Of a stretch of 64,000 nt of DNA, positions 8,045 to 16,385 are shown piece after piece. The first letter of the stretch is position 1, and each line of letters starts with the position of its first letter. The position numbers were made by a program, and so were the translations under genes. The stretch is from Rhizobium sp. ACO-34A (GTDB taxonomy: Bacteria > Pseudomonadota > Alphaproteobacteria > Rhizobiales > Rhizobiaceae): contig CP021373.1 of the NCBI GenBank assembly GCA_002600635.1, positions 124,001 through 188,000 on the forward strand, in the 5' to 3' direction. The notes below the pieces were generated by a model. That model made no database searches and was not told where the DNA came from. It saw only the letters and a program-made list of their open reading frames with translations.

Positions 8045-9019
8045 ATGAGCAAGACCCCGCTGAAGCTCGGCCTGAGCGATAGCGACCGCACCAGACCCAT
8101 CGCCAGCGGCGAGGCCCCGATCGTCGGCTTCGACGTCGACGTGACCATGGTCGGCGTGCAGGCGCTGTTCAACGAGCAGCTTTCGAAACATACCTATGAC
8201 GCCTGCGAATTTCCGCTCGGCACCTATCTGCGCACGCTGGAAAAGCCTGACAGGCCCTATCTCGCCATTCCGATCTTCCCTTCCCGCCATTTCCGCTTTT
8301 CGAGCGTCTATGTGAACGCCGCAAGCGGCATCGGGAAGCCGGCCGATCTTGCCGGCAAGAAGATCGGCGTCGCCGTGTTCGACATGGCGGCGGCCGTCTG
8401 GCTGCGCGGCATTTTCGAGGATTACTACGACCTGCCGCGCACCGCGCCGATCTATGTGACGGCCGGCTTCGAAGGGCCGCGCACCGGCGACGAGCATCCA
8501 CAATTCTATCCCGACCGCTTCACCTTCGAGGAGCGGCGCGATACCGGCCTTGCCCAGCTTCTGGCGTCCGGCGAGATCGATGCGCTCTACACCGCCCGCG
8601 CGCCGAGCACATGGCCGTCCGACACCGTGCGCCGCCTGTTCGACGATCCGGTGAGCGAGGAGATTTCCTACTATCGGAAGAGCGGCCTTTTCCCCGCCAT
8701 GCATGTGCTGGCGATCAAGCGGCCGGTCGCCGAGGCCAATCCGGGCATCGTCCGCGCCCTCTACGACGCCTTCGTCAGGGGACAGCAGATCGCCCGCGAA
8801 CGCCTGTTCGAGGCGGCCGCCCTTTCCACCATGCTGCCCTGGCAGATGGACCACCTGCTCTTCACCGAAAAGCATCTTGGCACCGACTACTGGCCGACGG
8901 GCGTGGCGAAGAACCGGAACCTCGTGGAAACCGTCACCCGCTACATGCTGGAGGACGGGCTGATCTCGACGCCGTTCAAGGTCGAGGATCTCTTCAGCGC
9001 CGAGATGATGGATACCTGA
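8045..9019 (+). CDS. 4,5-dihydroxyphthalate decarboxylase-like protein (periplasmic-binding-fold family)
   Basis: 324 residues. The N-terminus (LKLGLSDSDRTRPIASGE), the CEFPLGTYLRTLE segment and IPIFPSRHFRFSSVYVN match the phthalate-pathway decarboxylase Pht5 family, which has a type 2 periplasmic-binding fold but works in the cytoplasm; no signal peptide is present, in agreement. The loop KPADLAGKKIGV is shared with NMT1/THI5-type binding proteins. A GAAGGAG ribosome site stands before ATG 8045. Its position between the ArcS-motif protein and a ring deaminase suggests decarboxylation of a ring-opened or carboxylated heterocycle, although a ligand-binding role is not excluded. One base separates its stop from the next start. 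Confidence 0.8.
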   Translation: MSKTPLKLGLSDSDRTRPIASGEAPIVGFDVDVTMVGVQALFNEQLSKHTYDACEFPLGTYLRTLEKPDRPYLAIPIFPSRHFRFSSVYVNAASGIGKPADLAGKKIGVAVFDMAAAVWLRGIFEDYYDLPRTAPIYVTAGFEGPRTGDEHPQFYPDRFTFEERRDTGLAQLLASGEIDALYTARAPSTWPSDTVRRLFDDPVSEEISYYRKSGLFPAMHVLAIKRPVAEANPGIVRALYDAFVRGQQIARERLFEAAALSTMLPWQMDHLLFTEKHLGTDYWPTGVAKNRNLVETVTRYMLEDGLISTPFKVEDLFSAEMMDT

Positions 9020-9020
9020 C

Positions 9021-10370
9021 ATGCGCATCTGGATCAGGAACCCGCTTGCGATCATGGCCGACGATGCCCCTTACGGCATCGTCGTGGAAAATGGCCGCAT
9101 CGTCGAACTGGTCGGGGCCGATGGTCCCGCCGCCCCGGTGGACGAGGAATTCGACGCGAGCCGCCATGTCGTCATTCCCGGCCTCGTCAACACCCATCAC
9201 CATTTCTTCCAGACGCTGACGCGGGCGCATCCGGCCGCGATCAACAAGGAACTCTTTCCCTGGCTGAAAGCGCTCTATCCGCTGTGGGGCACCCATCTCG
9301 GACGCGAAAGCTTCCGCCTTGCTGTGCGGCTGGCGCTGACCGAACTTCTGATGTCGGGCTGCACCACCGCGTCCGACCATCTCTTCGTCTTCCCGCCCGA
9401 CATGCCTGACGCCGTCGACATCGAGGCGGAAGAGGCGGCGAAGCTCGGCATGCGCGTGGCGCTGACGCGCGGCGCGATCAATCTCGGCTCGAAGAGCGGC
9501 GGCATCGCCGACGAACGGCTGATGCAGGATTACGATACCGTGCTTGCCGATTGCGAGCGCGTGCTCGCCAAGTATCACGACCGCCGCGACGGTGCCTATA
9601 CGACGGTTGCGCTCGCACCCTGCGCGCCCTTCAACGTCACCCGCCAGCTGATGATCGATACGGCGGTGCTGGCGGAAAAATACGACTGCCGCCTGCATAC
9701 CCATCTCGGCGAAACGCATGACGAGGACGAGTACTGCCTGCATCATTTCGGCTGCCGCCCGCTCGACTATCTCGAGCAGGTGGGCTGGATGAACGACCGG
9801 GTCTGGCTCGCCCATGGCATTCATTTCGACATGGACGAGATCAAGCGCATCGGCAAACACCGCATCGGCGTCTGCCATTGCCCGACCTCGAACATGCTGC
9901 TCGCGTCGGGCCAGTGCAGGACGAAGGATCTGGAAGAGGCCGGCGCGATCGTCGGCCTCGGCGTCGACGGTTCGGCATCGAACGACAACTCCAACATGAT
10001 GGAAGGCGTGCGTCAGGCGCTGCTGCTCGGCCGGCTGACCTATGGCGCATCCGCCGTCACCCACCACGACGTGCTGCGCTGGGCAACGGAAGGTTCCGCC
10101 CGCTGCCTCGGTCGCACCGATATCGGCCGCATCGCGGTCGGCTATCAGGCGGATCTCGCTATGTTCACGCTGGACGAACTGCGCTTCTCCGGCGCGGGCG
10201 ATCCGCTTGCAGCCCTCGTCCTCTGCTGCGCGCATCAGGCCGACCGCGTGATGGTCGGCGGCGAGTGGCGCGTGACGGACGGAATGCCTGTCGGCATGGA
10301 TGTGAAGAAGCTCCGCTTCGAGCACGGACAGGCCGCCCAGCGCTTTCTTTGCGAGGCGACGGCGGGGTGA
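9021..10370 (+). CDS. 8-oxoguanine deaminase-like amidohydrolase
   Basis: 449 residues. The metal and substrate motifs are NTHHHFFQTLTRAHPA, LHTHLGETHDED, LAHGIHFD and GVDGSASNDNSNM. This combination, especially FFQTLTRA and the SASNDNSNM loop, is that of 8-oxoguanine deaminase and hydroxydechloroatrazine ethylaminohydrolase relatives. 8-oxoguanine deaminase forms uric acid, which would feed an allantoin route in which the PuuE-like enzyme at 766 could act. It is the last gene of the long operon: its stop is followed by about 500 bases without a gene. Assignment to 8-oxoguanine rather than to a triazine or isoguanine-type base is moderately supported. Confidence 0.85.
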   Translation: MRIWIRNPLAIMADDAPYGIVVENGRIVELVGADGPAAPVDEEFDASRHVVIPGLVNTHHHFFQTLTRAHPAAINKELFPWLKALYPLWGTHLGRESFRLAVRLALTELLMSGCTTASDHLFVFPPDMPDAVDIEAEEAAKLGMRVALTRGAINLGSKSGGIADERLMQDYDTVLADCERVLAKYHDRRDGAYTTVALAPCAPFNVTRQLMIDTAVLAEKYDCRLHTHLGETHDEDEYCLHHFGCRPLDYLEQVGWMNDRVWLAHGIHFDMDEIKRIGKHRIGVCHCPTSNMLLASGQCRTKDLEEAGAIVGLGVDGSASNDNSNMMEGVRQALLLGRLTYGASAVTHHDVLRWATEGSARCLGRTDIGRIAVGYQADLAMFTLDELRFSGAGDPLAALVLCCAHQADRVMVGGEWRVTDGMPVGMDVKKLRFEHGQAAQRFLCEATAG

Positions 10371-10434
10371 GGTCTCTGCTCCCTGGCGGGGATAACGCGT
10401 ACAGCGGGCGCCTGCTGAGCGTGAACTTGCGGTA

Positions 10435-10481
10435 CCCCCCTCTGCCTTGCCAGGCATCTCCCCCTCAAGGGGGGAGATCGG
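10435..10481 (+). repeat. Rhizobial-type palindromic intergenic repeat, copy A
   Basis: The core is CATCTCCCCCTCAAGG followed by GGGGAGATCGG, itself a perfect hairpin (ATCTCCCC / GGGGAGAT). The left flank CCCCCCTCTGCCTTGCCAGG matches copy B in reverse orientation with few changes. Repeats of this form are scattered in Rhizobiaceae intergenic regions. Confidence 0.8.
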
Positions 10482-10579
10482 CAGAGCGGCTATCTTCTCG
10501 GCCTCTCTGTTTTAATCGCCGATAACCCCTGCGTTATGACAGCACTGATGCTTGAAAGGGAACGAGCGGCATTAGCTAT

Positions 10580-10626
10580 CCGATCTCCCCCCTTGAGGGG
10601 GAGATGGCCGGCAGGCCAGAGGGGGG
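10580..10626 (-). repeat. Rhizobial-type palindromic intergenic repeat, copy B (inverted)
   Basis: Reverse complement of copy A, about 145 bases away. The two copies could pair into one long stem in a single strand or transcript. The flank reads GGCCGGCAGGCCAGAGGGGGG on the + strand, the complement of the CCCCCCTCTG arm of copy A. Confidence 0.8.
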
Positions 10627-10873
10627 TGGCCACGAACAGCAGTCATCGGCGGTTACTTCGAGATAGGATACCAAAAGCCATATCTCTTTGTTTTGACGAA
10701 GTTTCCTGCACAACCCCACCAACCGTCCCCGCCGCAACCATCCTACATGCATTGAACGTCATGTTTTGCCGCTGGCCCTGCCTAGGCGTCGAACTGGCGC
10801 GGGGGGAGCATGAAGGCTTAAATCCGGGTCAGGGTCAGCCACGGATTGCTGACAGTCACCAGAAGTGAGATTC

Positions 10874-12250
10874 ATGAACTATCGGCACATGGAAACACAG
10901 GCGTGGCAGGTTCTCGACCGCGCCCATTATCTGCATCCCTTCACCGACCACGCCTCGCTCCGGCAGGCCGGCTCGCGCGTCGCCGTGCGCGGCGAAGGCG
11001 TCTATGTCTGGGATACCGAGGGCGACCGCATCATCGACGGCCTTTCCGGTCTCGGCTGCGTCAACATCGGCTATGGCCGGCCGGAACTGGTGAAGGCGGC
11101 GGCGGATCAGATGCAGGCGCTTTCCTTCTGCCAGTCCTTCTTCAACACCACCCATCCGAGCGCGGTGCTTCTGGCGGAAAAGCTGTCGCAGATCCTGCCG
11201 GAAGGGCTGAACCACGTCTTCTTCCAGTCCTCGGGCTCCGAGGCCAACGAGACGGCCGTGCGCGCCGTGCGCCGCTACTGGGATCTCGCCGGCAAGCCGG
11301 AACGCCGGGTCATCATCGCCCGCGAGGCGGCCTATCACGGCAGCACCCACATGGCGGCGAGCCTTTCCGGCATTCCGCCGATGTATGGCGCGGGCGGCGA
11401 CATTCCGCTGCCCTCCGTCACCCATATCAAGACGGCCTATCAGTATCGCAACGGCCCGGGCATGGACCCGGAAGAATTCGGCATTCTGGCTGCAAGCTGG
11501 CTTGAGGAGCGCATTCTCGAAATCGGCCCCGACAAGGTCGCCGCCTTCTTTGCCGAGCCTGCCCAGAGCGCCGGCGGCGCGCTCTGCCCGCCGATGAGCT
11601 ACTGGCCGGAGATCCAGCGCATCTGCAAGAAGTACGACATCCTGCTGGTGGTCGACGAGGTCGTCTGCGGCTTCGGCCGCACCGGCAAGTGGTTCGGCTC
11701 ATTCCATTACGGCATCCAGCCCGACATCATGCAGCTCGGCAAGGGCATCACCTCCGGCTACCTGCCGCTTTCGGCCTGCATCCTGTCCGACCGCGTCGCC
11801 GATCTCCTGATCGAGGAAGGCGGCGAGTGGGCGCACGGCTTCACCTATTCCGGCCATCCCTCCTGCTGCGCCGTGGCGCTGGAGAACATCCGGATCATGG
11901 AAGAGGAAAACATCGTCGAGAACGCCGAAAAGGAACTCATTCCCTATTTCCGCGCCAAGCTCGAAACCTTCGTCGGCCATCCGCTGATCGGCGATGTGCG
12001 CTCCGTCGGCCTGATGGGCGGTCTCGAGATCGTCAGGAACCGGGTCACCCGCGAGGCCTATCCCTATGAGGCCAAGATCGGCTACCACTGCTCCGGTGAG
12101 GCGCTGAAGCGCGGGCTGGCGTTCCGCGCCAACGGCGACACCATGAGCCTGATGCCGCCGCTCATCATCACCAAGGACGAGCTCGACACCGTGTTCGAGA
12201 TCGCCCGCGAGGCGCTCGACGCGACGGCCGTGGCCTTCGGAGTGGCATGA
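10874..12250 (+). CDS. Class III (omega-type) PLP aminotransferase
   Basis: 458 residues from ATG 10874, chosen because GAAG at 10862-10865 gives an 8-base spacing; an in-frame GTG at 10865 and an ATG at 10889 are alternatives. Family motifs are SSGSEANETAVR, AYHGSTHMAAS, VVDEVVCGFGRTG and LGKGITSGYLPLSACI, with the PLP lysine at about residue 290. Enzymes of this group move amino groups from beta-alanine, putrescine or other omega-amines to pyruvate. It overlaps the following acetylpolyamine amidohydrolase gene by 4 bases and is followed by an aldehyde dehydrogenase, so a polyamine or other diamine route is likely: deacetylation, transamination, then aldehyde oxidation. Confidence 0.92.
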   Translation: MNYRHMETQAWQVLDRAHYLHPFTDHASLRQAGSRVAVRGEGVYVWDTEGDRIIDGLSGLGCVNIGYGRPELVKAAADQMQALSFCQSFFNTTHPSAVLLAEKLSQILPEGLNHVFFQSSGSEANETAVRAVRRYWDLAGKPERRVIIAREAAYHGSTHMAASLSGIPPMYGAGGDIPLPSVTHIKTAYQYRNGPGMDPEEFGILAASWLEERILEIGPDKVAAFFAEPAQSAGGALCPPMSYWPEIQRICKKYDILLVVDEVVCGFGRTGKWFGSFHYGIQPDIMQLGKGITSGYLPLSACILSDRVADLLIEEGGEWAHGFTYSGHPSCCAVALENIRIMEEENIVENAEKELIPYFRAKLETFVGHPLIGDVRSVGLMGGLEIVRNRVTREAYPYEAKIGYHCSGEALKRGLAFRANGDTMSLMPPLIITKDELDTVFEIAREALDATAVAFGVA

Positions 12251-13370
12251 TGGGTCTGAAGACGGGTCTCGTCTGGCACGAACTGCTGATGTGGCACGAT
12301 ACCTCGGCGCTGGCGGATTTCATGTCCGCCGGCCACGGCGTGATCGAGCCGGACCTGCCCGCCGAAAGCCCCGCCAGCAAGCGCCGCATCAAGAACCTTC
12401 TCGATGCGGCGGGCCTGACCGAACAGCTCGACATCGTCAGGCCGAGAGCGGCGACGGAAGACGAGCTGGCGCGGGTTCATGCGCCCGATTACATCGCCGA
12501 GATCAGGCGGCTCAGCGCGCTGCACGGCGGCGATGCCTCGCTCGGGCGCATTGCCGGCGTAACGCCCTTCGGCCCCGGCGGTTACGATATCGCGGCACTT
12601 GCCGTGGGCGGCGTGCTGGAGGCGGTCGATGCGGTCGCGACCCGCAGGCTCGCAAACGCCTATGCGCTGGTGCGTCCCCCGGCCACCATGCCGAACGCGA
12701 TCACGGTTTCGGCTTCTGCATCTTCAACAATGTCGCCCTTGCCGCGCGCCACGCCCAGGCCGTCCACGGCCTGAAGCGCATCGCCATCCTCGACTGGGAC
12801 GTGCATCATGGCAACGGCGCGGAGCATATCTTCTGGGAAGACCCCGATGTGCTCACCATGTCGATCCATCAGGACAATTGCTATCCCGGCAATTCCGGCG
12901 CTGTCGAGGCCATCGGCGGTGGCGCGGGCGAAGGTTTCAACCTCAATATTCCGCTGCCGCCCGGTTGCGGTGTGGGTGCCTATTCTGCGGTCATCGAGCG
13001 GGCCGTCGTCCCGGCGCTGAGGCGCTTCCGGCCGGACATGATCCTCGTCGCCTCTGGCCTCGATGCGGGCGCCTACGACCCGCAGGGCCGGATGATGCTG
13101 CATGGCGGAGCCTTTGCGGCGATGACGAAAACGCTGATGGCCGTGGCCGACGAACTCTGCGGCGGCCGGCTTCTGATGACCCATGAAGGGGGCTATCACC
13201 GCACCTCCGTGCCGTTCCACGCGCTCGGCATCATCGAGGCCTTGTCGGGGCTCAAGGGTTCGATAGAAGACCCTTTCACGCCCATGGTATCCGGCATGGC
13301 CTATCAGGACCTGCAGCCGCATCAGGACATCGCGATCGCGCGCGCGGAACGGAATTTGGAAAGGATCTGA
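12247..13370 (+). pseudogene. Acetylpolyamine amidohydrolase / class II histone deacetylase family, with one frameshift
   Basis: Two frames make one full protein of about 374 residues. The first (12247-12680) runs to YALVRPP; the second resumes as GHHAERDHGFGFCIFNN. The expected family motif is RPPGHHAE, the catalytic histidine pair. A run of five C at 12676-12680 has lost one base relative to the frame. The rest is well preserved: LDWDVHHGNGAEHIF (zinc Asp and His), SGLDAGAYDPQGRM and HEGGYHR. The family removes acetyl groups from N-acetylpolyamines or related amides. The break is at a C run and no other damage is seen, so it may be a sequencing error or a very recent inactivation. It is coupled by ATGA to the aminotransferase. 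Confidence 0.85.
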
Positions 13371-13377
13371 TCAGCTC

Positions 13378-14829
13378 ATGATCGACAGGACGCTCTTCTA
13401 CATCGACGGCGAATGGGTGAAGCCCGCCCGTCCCGAGGTCATCGACGTGGTCAATCCGGCGACGGAGGAAGTCGTGGCACAGATCGGCGCCGGCAGCGCC
13501 GAGGATGTCGACCGTGCCGTTGCCGCCGCGCGCCGCGCCTTCCCCGCCTTCTCCGCGACTTTGCCGGAAGAAAGGGTGGCGCTGCTTCGCCGCATCGTCG
13601 ATTGCTTCAACAACCGGCGCAGGGAACTGGCCGATGCCGTAACGCTCGAGATGGGCTCGCCGCTCGATCTCGCATGGAACATGCAGACCGGTTCAAGCCT
13701 CATCTATTTCGAGGAAGCGGCCGGTGTTCTGGAAGGCTTCGATTTCGACACCATCGCCCAGTCGACGCTCGATACCACCCGGATCCGTTATGAGGCGATC
13801 GGTGTCTGCGGTCTCATCACGCCGTGGAACTGGCCGCTCAACCAGATCGTGACCAAGCTTGCGCCCGCACTTGCCGCCGGCTGCACCGTGGTCTTGAAGC
13901 CGAGCGAGCTTTCGCCGCTCAGCGCTTTCATCCTGGCCGAAGTGCTGCACGAGGCGGGCGTACCCGCCGGCGTCTTCAATCTGGTGAACGGCACGGGGCC
14001 GGAGGTGGGCACCGCCATCGCCGCCCATCCCGACGTCGACATGGTGTCGTTTACCGGCTCCACCCGCGCGGGCATTCAGGTCGCCATCGCGGCCGCCCCG
14101 ACCGTCAAGCGCGTGCATCAGGAACTCGGCGGAAAGTCGGCCAATGTCATCCTGCCGGATGCCGATCTCGATCTCGCCGTTCGCGATGGCGTTGCCCGTT
14201 GTTTCATCAATTCCGGGCAATCCTGCATCGCGCCGACGCGCATGCTGGTGCATCGCCCGCAGCTTCCCGAGGTCGTAGAGCGCATCAAGGCGGAGGCCGC
14301 CAAGGTAGTGGTCGGCGATCCCTTCTCGGCGGAGACCACCATGGGTCCCGTCAGCGGCGCTGCGCAGTTCCGCAAGGTGCAGGAAATGATCGGCAAGGGC
14401 ATCGATGGCGGCGCGACCCTGCTTCTCGGCGGTCCCGGCCGTCCGCAGAACCTCAATCGCGGCTATTTCGTCCGCCCGACGGTGTTCATCGACGTCACTC
14501 CTGGCATGGAAATTGCCAGACAGGAGATATTCGGCCCGGTGCTTTCGGTGCTGACCTACGAGGATGAGGATGAGGCTGTTCGCATTGCCAACGATTCCGT
14601 CTACGGCCTCGCGGCCTATGTCTATTCGAAGGACTACGACCACGCCAACGCGGTCGCGGCGCAGCTTCGGGCCGGCCGTGTCTTCATCAACAATCCGCCT
14701 TTCGATTTCAACGCCCCCTTCGGCGGCTACAAGCAGTCGGGCAACGGACGCGAACTCGGGGAATTCGGCATGGTCGAATTCCTCGAAATCAAGGCCGTGC
14801 TCGGCTATCGCCTCTCTCCGGCAGCCTGA
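13378..14829 (+). CDS. NAD(P)-dependent aldehyde dehydrogenase
   Basis: 483 residues. The catalytic Glu249 is in HQELGGKSANVI and the nucleophile Cys283 in NSGQSCIAPTRM; the PWNWP motif and FTGSTRAG (cofactor site) are present, and the oligomerisation tail ends GGYKQSGNGRE. It oxidises an aldehyde to an acid with NAD(P)+. It starts 7 bases after the acetylpolyamine amidohydrolase stop, so it completes an amine-catabolic operon in which the aminotransferase makes the aldehyde. Gamma-aminobutyraldehyde or a similar omega-amino aldehyde is a reasonable substrate but is not shown by the sequence. A rhizobial repeat follows at 14841. Confidence 0.93.
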   Translation: MIDRTLFYIDGEWVKPARPEVIDVVNPATEEVVAQIGAGSAEDVDRAVAAARRAFPAFSATLPEERVALLRRIVDCFNNRRRELADAVTLEMGSPLDLAWNMQTGSSLIYFEEAAGVLEGFDFDTIAQSTLDTTRIRYEAIGVCGLITPWNWPLNQIVTKLAPALAAGCTVVLKPSELSPLSAFILAEVLHEAGVPAGVFNLVNGTGPEVGTAIAAHPDVDMVSFTGSTRAGIQVAIAAAPTVKRVHQELGGKSANVILPDADLDLAVRDGVARCFINSGQSCIAPTRMLVHRPQLPEVVERIKAEAAKVVVGDPFSAETTMGPVSGAAQFRKVQEMIGKGIDGGATLLLGGPGRPQNLNRGYFVRPTVFIDVTPGMEIARQEIFGPVLSVLTYEDEDEAVRIANDSVYGLAAYVYSKDYDHANAVAAQLRAGRVFINNPPFDFNAPFGGYKQSGNGRELGEFGMVEFLEIKAVLGYRLSPAA

Positions 14830-14840
14830 ACGCGGCCGGA

Positions 14841-14904
14841 CTAAAGCATTTCCAGGAAAAGTGCGAAGCGGTTTTCCGTCCGGAAATGCGTCAAAACGCT
14901 CTAG
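14841..14904 (+). repeat. Rhizobial intergenic repeat (AGCATTTCCAGGAAAAGTG type)
   Basis: It begins CTAAAGCATTTCCAGG, continues GCGGTTTTCCGTCCGGAA and ends AACGCTCTAG. It is homologous to the element at 15825-15920, which lies in the opposite orientation on the other side of the ATPase gene. Confidence 0.8.
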
Positions 14905-14928
14905 ACGAAAGATTTCCGGGTGAGACCC

Positions 14929-15780
<852 letters not shown>

Positions 15781-15824
15781 AGTTCGTCTTTCGCCGGGGC
15801 TCTTAGGCCTCGGCCAGCCATTCC

Positions 15825-15920
15825 AGAGCATTGAAAGCGAAGGCGCTTCCAATGCTCTTTCTCCTTGTTTCAACGCAATTCCTGACGCAAAACCGCTTCA
15901 CACTTTTACTGGAATTGCTC
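15825..15920 (-). repeat. Rhizobial intergenic repeat, overlapping the 3' end of the VOC gene
   Basis: On the - strand it starts GAGCAATTCCAGTAAAAGTG, continues GAAGCGGTTTTGCGTCAGG and ends in an inverted repeat AGAGCATTG/CAATGCTCT (15825-15858). It is homologous to 14841-14904 in opposite orientation. Its first bases encode the last residues and stop of the VOC protein. Confidence 0.8.
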
Positions 15921-16385
15921 GATTTCAAAAAACGCGCCACCCGGCGCCTGGCAATAGATCGACCTGCCGCCGGGGAAATCGATGGCGCGGCCGAGAACGG
16001 TTGCGCCGAAGGCGCGCGCCTTCGCCACCGTCATCTCGAAATCATCGACGTGAAAGGCCACATGGCCGGCGCCCGGACGCCATGGCAGCGGGTCGGCCGG
16101 CGGGATGTCCTCGACCTCCGAGCGGAAGGCGATCAGCTCGAGGATCAGCGGATAGCTCTCGGCGCGAAGCTGGGTGAAATCGCAGATCAGCCCCGGCCTG
16201 CCGGTCAGGGCGGCAATGTCATCCGCCATGCCACGCTCGATGAAGATCGGCTCGAAGCCGAAGACTTCCCGGAAGAAGACGATGGCCGGATCGATGTCCC
16301 GCACCGTCAGCGAGGCATGGTGCCAGCGGATGGGCCTCTCTTCCGCCCCGCTCACGTCCTCTCCCCTCACGTTTTCCTCGCTCAC
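15906..16385 (-). CDS. VOC (glyoxalase/dioxygenase superfamily) protein
   Basis: 159 residues from a GTG at 16385 that overlaps the permease stop (GTGA at 16382-16385). Vicinal-oxygen-chelate features are WHHASLTVRDIDPAIVFFRE, LILELIAF, and GHVAFHVDDFEMTVAKARA, ending GGAFFEIEQFQ. The paired beta-alpha-beta-beta-beta modules carry His and Glu metal ligands typical of lactoylglutathione lyase-like or ring-cleavage enzymes. Co-transcription with the permease suggests it acts on the imported compound. The final codons and stop lie within a rhizobial repeat, so the native C-terminus may have been replaced. Confidence 0.85.
   Translation of the reverse strand: MSEENVRGEDVSGAEERPIRWHHASLTVRDIDPAIVFFREVFGFEPIFIERGMADDIAALTGRPGLICDFTQLRAESYPLILELIAFRSEVEDIPPADPLPWRPGAGHVAFHVDDFEMTVAKARAFGATVLGRAIDFPGGRSIYCQAPGGAFFEIEQFQ

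Larger units (their letters stand above)
10371..10873. other. Gene-free interval with two inverted repeat copies
   Basis: About 500 bases between the ring-deaminase operon and the aminotransferase operon. No convincing coding sequence was found; an open frame at 10536-10868 reads through a repeat and shows no family resemblance. The interval holds two opposed copies of a rhizobial palindromic repeat (10435-10481 and 10580-10626). The promoter of the aminotransferase operon must lie in its right half, but I could not define a clear -35/-10 pair. Confidence 0.6.

Noticed and set aside
6923..9055. 710-codon antisense open frame
   Set aside because: Covers the ArcS-motif and decarboxylase-like genes on the other strand; codon pattern and lack of motifs mark it as an artefact.
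10536..10868. Possible small protein upstream of the aminotransferase
   Set aside because: The frame runs through repeat copy B and has no ribosome site or similarity.
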